Positions 35,336 through 44,783 of a stretch of DNA of 64,000 nucleotides are shown here, piece after piece. The translations under genes and the position numbers were made by a program. Source of the stretch: Ehretia macrophylla (Eukaryota; Streptophyta; Magnoliopsida; Boraginales; Ehretiaceae); contig CM075777.1 in NCBI GenBank assembly GCA_037974665.1, positions 10,749,001-10,813,000 of the forward strand, read 5' to 3'. Under the pieces are notes generated by a model that was not told where the DNA came from, ran no database searches, and was given only the letters and a program-made list of their open reading frames with translations. Each line of letters opens with the position of its first letter. Position 1 is the first letter of the stretch.

Positions 35336-37089
35336 ATGATCAATCCTTTTAGGTCAAAGACCTATGTTAAAAATGTTAAGAAGGAAGAATATGATCTTCC
35401 TCAGAACTTAGAATTGTTAAACAAATGGACTATTCCTAGAATAGAACCTAGGACAATATATCAGTTTGGTACCTTTGAAAATCTAGGTATTAAACATATG
35501 GTAAAAACAATAGAAGAATCTATCCCGATGGATGATAATGAACTTACAATACAATTATTAACTCAAGATGATATTGATAGATATGCTCATACGCATAGAT
35601 TTTTACATATTGGTTTAATACAAATTGCTTTTAAAGCTCTAACCTTATCAGGTTTACCAGAAAATTTTATGGCAGTTCTTAGAGACGCTAGAAATTTAAA
35701 TTGGAGACAATCTCTAATAGGAATTATGCAAACAAGTCTGGCACATGGACCAGTCTATTTTAATGTTAGACCAAATTTACAGCTTTCATTATCTGATAGA
35801 AATATACTTGATGCACTTACATTATATGTTAAAGTTCATGGTTATGATTATAAGATTGGATCAGAAATTATGTGTATATGTTACCGCATATATTATAAGG
35901 TTTTACATACCCTTAACCCTAACTGTAAATTACAGGATAAAACAGGTGAAACTGTTATGATAGAAACTAATTTAAGTAGATCTAAAATATCTACTAGAAG
36001 AATGATTCAATGGGATGAAATAGAATTTCCAGAATGTTGGGAAATAGATAAGGTTGTTCTTAGTCAACCTAGAATTGAAACTGAATTAACAGAAGTAGAA
36101 CAGACTCCTGAAGGTCAAATTAGACTTAGATTTCAACAGATGCCGAATTTAGGTATTCCTCGTTTTATCAGATCTGTGTCATCACACAGTTATATATCTC
36201 CTTTAGATTATAGGGTAGATATACCTTCTACATCTAGGATTTCGATTTCTCATATAAGAGAAGATTTAAATAAATCTGAATTGACAGAGGAAAATATAGA
36301 ACTCCCTCAAGAAATAATAGAAAAAATTAGATTAACAAAAAGTCAAATTCCTCAAGGCATTAAAAAAGATATTCTTGGATTTGGGGTTAATCCTACTCCT
36401 TCTGATTTTGGAGGTAATATTTCAGAAATTAATTTTAGTAGTTAATGGATTTTACACCTGGAAGTAATGAAAGAAAACTTATTAATAATGAGTTTTTACA
36501 ATCCAAATGGAAAGAATTTCGTGATTGGTTTTTCTCTTATTTTTCACAAGAAGAAAGATTTCAATTCAGAGATCAATTTTACAATCATTTAAATGATATA
36601 CAAGAACATAAATATTTTGTTCCTTGGTTTTTTGAAAATCTTATGAATGCCAATATTGTTGTTATTGAAAGAAAATAGAATATTGGAACTTCTGGTTCTA
36701 CAAAAATTTTACAGGCTACTTATCCGCCTTTACAACCATTTAAGCATTCAGATACTAAAACTTCAGCCGAAATAGAAGGCAATACTTTTATGAAAATGAT
36801 TGATAATAATGTTTTACCTACGGTCACTGACCACATAAATAAGCTTTTCAAGCAAAATAATTTTACAAATATTTCACTTAAAATTTTTGGTGAACAACTT
36901 TCTTTAGTCTTGAATACACTTCAAAAAATAAATCATAATATGCAAAAAATTTCAAAAAAGAAACAGTCAAACTCTTCAGATTCAGATACTGTGATTGAAG
37001 TTCAAGTTGATTTACAGCCTCCACCTCTTATAGATGGATTTAAATTAGAACCTTCCACTTCTAAATTAGAAAAAGTGTTAGATGATGCC
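35336..37089 (+). other. Movement protein and coat-protein N-terminal parts of the viral copy
   Basis: After the primer site comes a frame with features of 30K-superfamily movement proteins (YQFGTFENLGIKHMV, FLHIGLIQIAFKALT, GPVYFNVRPNLQLSLSD). It is followed by a Lys/Glu-rich region and an acidic linker, which in the genome map leads to the coat protein that here sits at the other end of the insert (28883-30420). Fossil; broken. Confidence 0.75.
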
Positions 37090-37589
37090 TTTTACACTCT
37101 CAGAGTCTGCAAATTGGCTGAAGGACCAACTATGTTTCGCAAGTGGGAAAACATCACGTCGGATCTTACGCAACTGTGAAACGTATGAATTTGGCTACTC
37201 TACAATTTTATTATTTACAATTCTATGCAATATTCATACAGATTATTGCCACCTGTCCCCAAATATTATTTATGGACTACACTAATCTTGGTAAACTAAT
37301 TTTCCATTACAAAGCATTAAATACCAAAATCTAAATGATAATATTTAGCAAAACAAATTAATATGGTATCCATATTTTTAAAAACCAAAAACAAGTCATA
37401 TGATTTCAATTTTAGAGAAACCATATGATTCTGAACATAAAAAAAATAAGTGGAAGCCATAGGATTGGTAATAAAGATTGGAGAAACATTCAGTACAATA
37501 TTCTTGCAAAGGATTGTTCTGGGCTTGTCATTATGTAGAGAAATTTTATAAATAATATTTTAGTTATTTAATTTTTTTAGATATTGTAT
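37090..37589 (+). repeat. 500 bp direct repeat, right copy (flank of the viral insert)
   Basis: Counterpart of 28383-28882. It runs on without interruption into the rest of the TIR element (to about 38317), so this copy probably occupies the original position. Confidence 0.9.
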
Positions 37590-38317
37590 TTTTGTTTACT
37601 AACCTTAGTATTTTTTCCTCTCAAACTTATATTCTAATATTGTTGTGGAAGGTTGCAGTAGAATTGTAATTTATAGGACTTGCAAATTCCTACCCCGTTT
37701 CGCTCAAATTTAAGATAATTACAAGGAAAGATACAAACTTTACACGATCAATACAATTAGCTCAAATAAGAAACAAAAGAAATAAACAAATAGCTTGAAA
37801 CTTTATAAAGAACAGGCTAGAGAAGCAGCAAAGATGGTCATTTTATAGTGTTTATGTGTGTACGAATGGAAAAAACAATCAGTAACTCTAAAATTGTGTA
37901 AATGGACTTCGTTAGAAGTTGTTTTATTATAATTGCTTCAACTGTAACAGTAAAGTAAATTTAGAGAATTGTACGGCTTCTTTTTTTTTTTTTTTTTTTT
38001 TCTTTTTAGTGTCTTTTTGCTTCTTGGAACCACATTATTAATAGGGAAAATTGTATATTTTCTGTGAGCCTATGTTTAAGCACTTGTAATAAAAAAGTGA
38101 AATCGTTTAATATGTTTTGTTTTGTGGATCATTATGGATACCATATTTGTTTAGTTAAATATCGTATTTTAGATTTTGATATTTAATATTTGCTAACCAT
38201 GGGTGGAAGATTTCATTACCAAGATTAATGTGGTCCATAGATAATATTTAGAACATGTGATATTAATGTGGATGAGTATTACATAGAATTATAGAGAATG
38301 AAAATGTAGAGGAGCAA
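37192..38317. mobile_element. TIR element with ~200-bp inverted arms
   Basis: The left arm begins near TTGGCTACTCTACAATTTTA (37191) and the right arm, read on the minus strand, near TTTGCTCCTCTACATTTTCA (38317). Inner words match too (GGTATCCATA, AAACAAAT, ATATTTAG). No transposase frame. I could not find a clear target duplication, so the superfamily is open. Related arms lie at 11757, 47824 and 61612. Confidence 0.65.
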
Positions 38318-39683
38318 AATCTGCAACACATACCTTACATGCCACTGTCATCAAACTCATGTTTGGAGCAACACTCTATCGGATCTAGTTGGAAAGAAAC
38401 AGATGGTTTCACCAAGGTAATATTTCTAATGAGGAACAACTCCCTTTTAAGATTAAATATGATGTAGAAAAAAAAAATGTATATAGAAAAAAATCAAACA
38501 ACCCACGAAATAGAGTAATTTATAAAGTTTGGAGTATAGATCAAAACATTCTAGTATAGGTGGTTTTTCCTTATTTTTATGGTTTTTTTAATACATTTGT
38601 ATATTTTTTAATGATGAATAGAACGACTTGCTTACGAAGCAAAATAAATAAATAAATAACTTGATTATTACTGTCTGCCATTCATGGTTCTTTAATTACA
38701 ATTAAGAAAAATTATTCCATTAGTGGCGGAGCTAGGCACTATAATGGCAAAGTCAGTGATCCAGGGTTAGTGATACTCATCTATATATAAATATTTTATG
38801 TAAATTATAAAAAAATTATTAACCTTATGCCTCAAATCATGTTTTGATGATGAGATATCACAATATACTATAACAAAATTACTACTTAATTTAAGTATAT
38901 TATAGCACAAATGGAGTATTAAAGGCATGACGGGATTGACAGGGTCCTTTTTGTAAGTAATATCTCCATATTTTATCTCGACCATTCGAATAATTATATA
39001 TAATTATAAGGTATAACCCAGGATTTGCTGGTATTCTAAGGTGATCTCGATTCGAGGTTGCCTTGAACAATTTTATGCATCATCCTTAATATTCATTTCA
39101 TTAAATATAGAAGAAAATTGTTGTTTGTAAACATATTTTCTTTTCAAAAATTTATGAATGCCATGTACAACAAATAACAAATTAGAGATCAAATTCAAGT
39201 TAAGATTAAAAAAACTCAAAGCATAGCATGTATAAATTGAAACAATAACATTAAAAAAAAAACTAAAATTGCTTCAACTGCTAGCTAGAAAAGAACAATT
39301 GCAGCCAATTAAACAAACATATAAAAAGAGCATATACTAATGAAAACAATAACATTCATTCAATCTACTAAAACAAATTGCACAAATAAAATAACAATTG
39401 AAAAGAATAATTACAAACAAGAATAAGAAATAATATGGATCAATTGAAATAATGATAAAAATAATAAAAATAATAAAAAAATAACTAAAAATATAATTGT
39501 TTACCTAGCTTGACAAAGAATTGTCTTTTTGTAAAACAAAAATTTGAAACTCGTCATGTTTTAGCTGTTTTTTTAGTTTTCTCTTTTACTTATAACTTCA
39601 GTTTCTAAACTTATAGAGAAACAATTTTATTAGTCCAAACAATACCTATCTAAAAATTAGTCCAAAGAAACCCTAGTACTTAC

Positions 39684-40664
39684 CGTGCACTGAGCTTTGA
39701 TTTCATTCATCGTTAGTAATGGTTCCCCACTTCCATCCTTGAGCGTAATCATAATGTCAAGCAGGTCATCCGGTTCTTCTTTCCGTCCATCTTTCCATTT
39801 CTTTATCCTTTCATCTATAATTGGAGGCGTGTACTTGGTCAAAATTTTCATAGCATTTTTTACGTTCTTCTCATGGCCATCTATATCTAGAACTCTCGAC
39901 CATGGGAGGTAATCAGAAGCACAGAATGCGCTCATATGCTTTAACAAAGTGAAAAGTGCCTCAACAAACTCTTTTTCTGCTTCTCCTGGACCTCCATTTT
40001 TTTGAATTTCTCCAAAATATCTCTTATTGAAAGTCATCTTCCGAGCAACGTTTGCAGAATAATGACGAGCTGTTAATCTTAAGTCAACAACTGCACCATT
40101 ATCTGAATCCTTGCACTGATTATAGATGAAGTTGACAAGGTTATCGGCTTCTTCATTTCGCTTCTGAAGTGACCATCGAAGTCTTGATGGACTCATCAAT
40201 TCACGAGTGTACATCTTTCTCATTTTCTTCCATTGTTGCCCAACTGGACAAAGTCCCATGGTCAAGTACCCGTATGTTGCATGTTCAGAAGTCATGGTAA
40301 GAGGCCTTGAAGCAAATATGGCATCATTTTCATGCAAAAACTGTCGGGCTAGCTCTGCAGAAGAGACAGCCACGACGTGAACATTGCCTAAACGTATGCA
40401 GGCAATGTCAGTTGAGAGTTGTTTCAATATGCCATCGATCCATTTGTATGCTGGCCTGTTTTTTCTGAGTTCTGGAAGGTTTCCAACAATTGGCCATGGA
40501 GAAGGACCTGGGGGTAGTGGTAGTTGCTTGTTTCTTTTTTGTATGTTCAATTTCATGGTTATGGAGATGAAAAGACAAGCAAGAAGGAAAGCAAACAATA
40601 AGGGCAATATAGAATCGGAAATCATCGAGTCCATCAAGCCAAAAGTTGGAGTAGTAGATAACAT
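39684..40664 (-). CDS. CYP79: CYP79-family cytochrome P450, exon 1
   Basis: 327 codons from an ATG at 40664 to a consensus donor (G before GTAAGT at 39683-39678). Features: a membrane anchor (ILPLLFAFLLACLFISI), the proline hinge LPLPPGPSPWPIVGN, FASRPLTMTSEHATYGYLTM, GQQWKKMRKMYTRELMSP, and the exon end LLTMNEIKAQCT, which is where the single CYP79 intron usually lies. With exon 2 the protein is 541 residues, the normal CYP79 length. An in-frame ATG (MDSM) 10 codons on could serve as an alternative start. No stop or frameshift was seen. A fragment of this 5' end is repeated at 41328-41475. Confidence in the family is high; whether the enzyme is active is unknown. Confidence 0.92.
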
Positions 40665-40695
40665 TTGCTAATGGTACTTGGTAAGCATGCTTCAA

Positions 40696-40706
40696 TAAAA
40701 TATAGA
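40696..40706 (-). promoter_or_regulatory. Possible TATA region of CYP79
   Basis: CTATATTTTA on the minus strand lies about 32-42 nt upstream of the ATG. It would give a very short 5' UTR, so the true start site may be elsewhere. Weak evidence. Confidence 0.3.
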
Positions 40707-40876
40707 ATATGTTAAGGACAATATTCACTTTCCTTTATGAGAGTAAGGCCAACTGCTAACAACAGTCACTACTTTTCTTGGATAATATCATTTTCCCTAT
40801 GAGGTAATTATAGCATTTTTCTAAACCGGCAACTTTAACTTTTACCCGGATTCCCTTGTCCACATTAACACTGTTA

Positions 40877-41202
40877 GGGTATCTTCAATGGCTTACATTA
40901 TTTACAAAAATTTATTATTTTTGGTAATTTTTAGAGACTCAGGTCTCTATTTTAACTAAAATCTCCAATTGGACCCACCGCTTTTTAGAAATTTAAACCA
41001 AAATAGAGACCCAATCACTTTTTGGGTCTCTAAATTTGTTGTCAAAAAAGTAAATTAGGTCTCTATTTTAACTCAAATATCTAAAAAGTTGTGGGTCTCA
41101 TTGAAGATTTGAGTTAAAATAGAGACCCGAATATCTAAAAATTACCAAAAATGAAAAGTTTTTGTGAATAGTGCACTAATTTTTTTGCCATTAAAGATAC
41201 CC
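40877..41202. mobile_element. PIF/Harbinger (Tourist-like) MITE
   Basis: 326 bp. Arms of about 100 bp are inverted copies: GGGTATCTTCAATGGC on the left, the complement of GGGTATCTTTAATGGC on the right, and GGTCTCTATTTTAACT inside both arms. Flanked by TTA on both sides (40874-40876, 41203-41205), the usual target duplication of this superfamily. It lies upstream of the CYP79 gene. Confidence 0.88.
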
Positions 41203-41327
41203 TTAGAGAAGTTTCATGGTCTCCGTTTCCAATTACTCTTCTGCCATTCCGATCCCTCATATTTCTATTTCTCATTAACTCTTATAATTTGTAACACATA
41301 ACCCAATTTACCCCTAATTGATTTAGC

Positions 41328-42200
41328 AAGAAGGAAAGCAAACAATAAGGGCAATATAGAATCAGGAATCATCGAGTCCATCAAGCCAAAAGTTGCAGTA
41401 GTAGATAACATTTACTAACGGTACTTGGTAAGCATGCTTCATTGATCAATGCTCTATATAGCAATATGTTTAGGACATGGGCATACTTACGTTATAACTA
41501 GTGTATACAAATGCTTAAACTCAATAAATGGTGATTTGGCTCAGTGGTTAAGAAGTTAGGTTTAAAATTAGTTGAAAAGATGTCCATATTGGTTCAAACC
41601 TTGCTATGAAGTTTTTAAGTGCTTACACTCAAATTTCACTCCTCAATTATTGAGCGATATTTGAATAATTTAGTTTATAACATAATTTTTTTTTTAAAAA
41701 GAACGTGGCAACTTTTTAAAAGTCCACTTTCCCAAATGTTCTCATTTTTACTTTTTTAAAACCTAGCTTTGTCACTTTCCAAATCCTCTCAAACCCAAAA
41801 CCACCATCTATCTCTGCAAATCTCATTTGATCAACTTTTTTTTTTTTTTAAATCAACTAAGAAATCTTACATTTCTTCTTAAAATTCAGCCAAAAAGTGA
41901 ACTCCTTTCTAATTTCTTCCCTCAACACATCTAACTTTCAATCTTAAGGTGAAAAACTGTACATCTAATTATTTAATACTATAAATTATAATTACTTTTT
42001 TTTTTCTCTTTTATATGTTTATATTTTTTTTAATTGCTAAAATGTGCTTAATCTGTATTAGTTTATGTATATATAGATGCGAACCTTTGGTTATTTATTG
42101 TATCACTGTAATGCATGCACTAACCTCCGATGCTTGGATCTGCCCCTGGTTTAGGACACTATTCACTTTCCTTTATGAGTGTAAAGTTAACTACAACAAT
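41328..42200 (-). pseudogene. Duplicated 5' end of the CYP79 gene, split by a hAT MITE
   Basis: 41328-41475 repeats the CYP79 start region (about 40573-40715): an ATG followed by LSTTATFGLMDSM and LPLLFAFLLA, then unrelated sequence. The matching upstream sequence resumes at 42149-42200 (TATTCACTTTCCTTTATGAG), beyond the MITE at 41476-42148. Only about 30 codons and some promoter sequence are present, so it cannot encode an enzyme. It could still hold promoter elements. Confidence 0.85.
41476..42148. mobile_element. hAT-type MITE (673 bp)
   Basis: A perfect 8-bp target duplication, GTTTAGGA, lies at 41468-41475 and 42149-42156. The ends read CATGGGCATA on the left and CAGGGGCAGA on the right (complement), short imperfect inverted repeats typical of hAT elements. 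No coding capacity. Confidence 0.82.
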
Positions 42201-42377
42201 TTCTCTATCTTTCTCTATACATGTAACCTATTTTATATATACTTATTTTATATGCATATATGTACATAAAATAAACAATAAAAATAAATATCTAACTTGT
42301 ATGTGTGGCCGCGGCAGATATGGAGATGGAGGTTGTGACGTCGAAATGAAATATGAAGTTGTGGTAGTGGCGGATAT
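42157..42377. other. Short spacer upstream of the TRIM
   Basis: Tail of the duplicated CYP79 upstream region, then A+T-rich sequence and a GGAGATGGAGG-type purine stretch. No gene seen. Confidence 0.5.
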
Positions 42378-42382
42378 GGAGG

Positions 42383-42672
42383 TGTTGAAGATAATAAATA
42401 ACACAATAAACCCCTCTCTAACAGCTTAAACTTTTAGATGAGGTGGTCATTTAACATGGTATAAGAGTCTGGGTACCAAAAGGTTATGAGTTTAAAACTC
42501 ACAGCCACCTATTTAAGATATTAAAAAAAACTGTGCAAGTGCAAGACTCAAAAACTATTACACCTGCACCTGCACTTGCACTTGCACTTGCGGGGACGTG
42601 TTGAAGATAATAAATAATACAACAAACCCTTCTCTAATAGTTTAAACTTTTAGGTGAGGTGGTCACTTAACA
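42383..42672 (+). mobile_element. TRIM (terminal-repeat retrotransposon in miniature), 290 bp
   Basis: Two 74-bp LTRs (42383-42456 and 42599-42672), TGTTGAAGAT...TTAACA, enclose 142 bp. A primer site TGGTATAAGAGTCTGGG follows the 5' LTR at once (initiator tRNA-Met type, with changes) and a GCGGGGACG purine tract precedes the 3' LTR. The target duplication GGAGG is perfect (42378-42382 and 42673-42677). The LTRs differ at seven positions by my count, so it is old. It has no coding capacity and looks structurally complete for its class. Its size is close to that of the smallest TRIMs known (SMARTs). The inside has a short CACTTG/CACCTG hexamer array. Confidence 0.9.
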
Positions 42673-42802
42673 GGAGGTGTAGGCACTACAAATGTGGATA
42701 ATCATAGGGAGGGGGAAATGAAAAGGGTAGAAAATGTAAGTTTTGCGGCGCTATGAAATTTTTTTATCGGGCTAAGTGACTACCCTATTAATATTTTAAA
42801 AT

Positions 42803-44118
42803 GATTAATGACCTATTAGGTCATTTATCTTTTTTGCTATTGTCTAATTAGTTCTTCATCTTTCAAACGACCATATGTCAGTTCTTTATCTTTTAAACTT
42901 GTGCCACCGTCAGTCATTTTGTTAAAAATTTAATGGTTTAGTCACATGCACGGCACATGACGATTTTTAGGAAATGCATTAACGTCTTTTGAGGGAAAAA
43001 TCATCTTTTTGCAAGTAATTGACTACACAATACTAAAATCCCCAAATATATTATCAAACCCGATAACCCTAACATGTTAACCCGGTGCAGCACATCTTCT
43101 ATTCCGGTCTTTGAATGGCGGAGATTTGGAAAGCCGAATAAATGTCAAGCTTTCTGATCTTCTGAGTGTGATTAAGAGTTTCAAGTTAACCAAAGCAATA
43201 TATAGCAGAATCATTATCCCTTCGCGCTCAGAGGATTCTTACATGACACGAGAACTAGCAATGGAAGGCTTATCTGTCTTCCGACAAGATTTGATGGAGC
43301 TACTAAACCTCCAACCCAATTTCGTAGTTCCTGTGAAGCATCAGGTCGAAAAACTTCACAAGGAGTTAAAATTTCTAAGCTTTCTTTTACTAATGCCACC
43401 AAAGCAATACGAGCACGAGAAACTCGATTTTCCTCGAAAGAAAATTGGAGATGTGATCAGCAAGGGAGTAGCTTACATTTACTTATCTTCCTTTAGAGAT
43501 AAGGACAAACGAATGGCCAAGGCAGTGAACTGTGGACTTCTTGATTTCCTTGAAAGCATGAAGCTTATCATGGCGCCGATCGAAAAAGATTGTATACAAG
43601 TTTCCCTCGTTTCCTGAACTCTCCTTAATATCAAAATAACTTAGTATGGTAAAAATTATGCTTGTGCAGATCATTATTCATGCAGTGTCTCATTTTATTT
43701 TGCATATGGCAAGAGTTGTACAATGCCCCAGTGACAACGGGAATGGCGAATCGTCGACGGGAATGCAAGAACAAGCGACGACCGAATATGGAGAAGAAGG
43801 AGTTGGTGATTTAAGGATATGGGGGATTTGGGTTTTAGGGATTTAGGAATTTGGTTTTAGGGATTTTAGGAGTTTGGGTTTCAAATAAGGTATTGGTTAA
43901 TATAAAAGTGAAATATGCTGACTACGGTAAAAAGACGTTAATGCCCTTGCTAAAAATCGTCATGTGCCGTGTATGTGACTAAACTGTTAGATTTTTTACG
44001 AAAGAACAGATAGTGGCACAAGTTTAAAAGGTGAAGGACTGACATATGGTCGTTTGAAAGATGAAAGACTAACTAGACAATAGCGAAAAAGATAAGGGAC
44101 CTAATTGGTCATTAACCC
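42803..44118 (+). mobile_element. Pack-MULE carrying a resistance-gene (R1-like) fragment
   Basis: 1316 bp with inverted arms of about 215 bp (left GATTAATGACCTATTAGGTC; right, complement, GGGTTAATGACCAATTAGGT), sharing CGACCATATGTCAGT and CACGGCACATGACGATTTTT. A perfect 9-bp target duplication, TTTTAAAAT, lies at 42794-42802 and 44119-44127. Between the arms is non-transposon sequence: an open frame like an NLR N-terminal domain (43081-43617) and a second stretch (43690-43890) that, on the minus strand, looks like a 5' leader with telo-box-like CCCTAAAA words. No transposase is present. This is the structure of a Pack-MULE, a Mutator-like element with captured gene pieces. Confidence 0.82.
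43081..43617 (+). CDS. Captured fragment resembling the R1 (late-blight) NLR N-terminal domain
   Basis: A frame open from 43081 to a stop at 43617; the first in-frame ATG is at 43242. It reads FVVPVKHQVEKLHKELKFLS, then EHEKLDFPRKKIGDVISKGV and LLDFLESMKLIMAPIEKD. The pattern 'VPVKxQ(I/V)xxxxxxLxFLxxFL ... EHEKL ... DFxExxKLI' follows the N-terminal domain of Solanum R1 and related asterid CC-NLRs, a helical region that precedes the NB-ARC domain. There is no P-loop or LRR here, so only the N-terminal part was captured. It cannot act as a full resistance receptor. Expression would need an outside promoter. Identification is from memory of the family and should be treated as probable. Confidence 0.6.
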   Translation, partial: PGAAHLLFRSLNGGDLESRINVKLSDLLSVIKSFKLTKAIYSRIIIPSRSEDSYMTRELAMEGLSVFRQDLMELLNLQPNFVVPVKHQVEKLHKELKFLSFLLLMPPKQYEHEKLDFPRKKIGDVISKGVAYIYLSSFRDKDKRMAKAVNCGLLDFLESMKLIMAPIEKDCIQVSLVS

Positions 44119-44129
44119 TTTTAAAATTA

Positions 44130-44783
44130 ATAAACGTCGTCGTTGAACCATCACCAACGACGATAACTTCACGACGACTATAGAACCATTAACAGTGTAA
44201 TTAAAAACTCAAAAGACCATCACCAAGTTATTGCTGATACATGATAGATTAGCGACGACTGCTACATTTAAGAGCTGTATAATTGAAAATTCAAAAGACC
44301 GTCACCAAGTTTTCACTAATGCACGATAGATTAGTGATGACTGCTACATTTAAGAGTGAAATTTTTTATGTCGTCGCTACGTTATCTCCAATTTATTGCA
44401 AATATGTGACGACTTGTTCAATTTATTCTATAAAATGTGAAACCGTCACAAATGTGTCTCTAATTAGCGACAACTTTGAGACAATCGATAACTAATTCGT
44501 GGTAGTCTTTTTTCTTTCGCCGATATTTCCAATTCATCGTTGATCAATGATGGCTTTTGCATGTTAGAGAGGGAAATTAATTGCCGTCACAAACTCATTG
44601 CCACTTGGGGACGAATTAGCCATGACCAGTAATTGTCGTCTCTATTTGGTCACATATTGGTCACTATTTTTGGGGCCAAATTTTGCCGCGGTCGTCACCG
44701 TTCGTCGCTTGTTCATGACTATAGGCTATGGTTTTTAGGCCGTCTTTACATAGTCGTCACCTATTGCAGTTTTTCTTGTAGTG
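44130..44783. mobile_element. Terminal part of a CACTA (En/Spm) transposon
   Basis: On the minus strand the block begins CACTACAAGAAAAACTGCAA at 44783, the standard CACTA terminal sequence. It is followed by dense subterminal GACGAC/GTCGTC-type words and an imperfect direct repeat of about 110 bp (44170-44280 and 44282-44370). No second terminus or transposase was found, so only one end is left. Confidence 0.8.

Larger units (their letters stand above)
28883..37089 (+). mobile_element. Endogenous caulimovirid (pararetrovirus), florendovirus-like, near full length, circularly permuted, broken
   Basis: A fossil Caulimoviridae genome. In window order: coat-protein region with a zinc knuckle (CYTCGKKRHYANKC, about 29933-29975), aspartic protease (DTGAYINC, about 30700), reverse transcriptase (IMPFGLKN, YIDDILVF, about 31160-31860), RNase H (to 32562), a second ORF (from 32549), an intergenic region, a tRNA-Met primer site (35277), movement protein (35336-36445) and the coat-protein N-terminal region (to 37089). 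Genome order would begin at the primer site, so the copy is opened inside the movement/coat polyprotein and permuted. Without a MITE inserted at 33205-33739 it is about 7.7 kb, about one full genome. Two-ORF layout suggests florendoviruses; this is inference. It carries roughly six to ten breaks. Integrase and LTRs are absent, as expected. The flanking repeats are about 99% alike, so integration may be fairly recent. Confidence 0.9.
28081..39683 (-). other. CYP79 intron (11.6 kb), filled with mobile DNA
   Basis: Bounded by GTAAGT at 39683 and AG at 28082-28081 on the minus strand. It holds a LINE fragment, a 500 bp duplicated block on each side of a caulimovirid genome, a TIR element, a (TA)n run at about 28136-28158 and a T tract at about 37981-38002. 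About 38330-39680 is A+T-rich with no recognised gene. CYP79 introns are commonly under a few kb, so most of this length is inserted sequence. The insertions do not touch the splice signals. Confidence 0.85.

Noticed and set aside
28383-37589. Viral insert with terminal repeats read as an LTR retrotransposon
   Set aside because: No integrase, caulimovirid gene order with movement protein, internal primer site, and the repeats continue into a host TIR element.
38722-39010. GTGGCGGAGCTAGGC start, like some plant hAT ends
   Set aside because: No matching second end or target duplication found.
43815-43880. Telomere-like TTTAGGG words
   Set aside because: Too short and irregular for interstitial telomere repeats; better read as a telo-box-like 5' leader in reverse.
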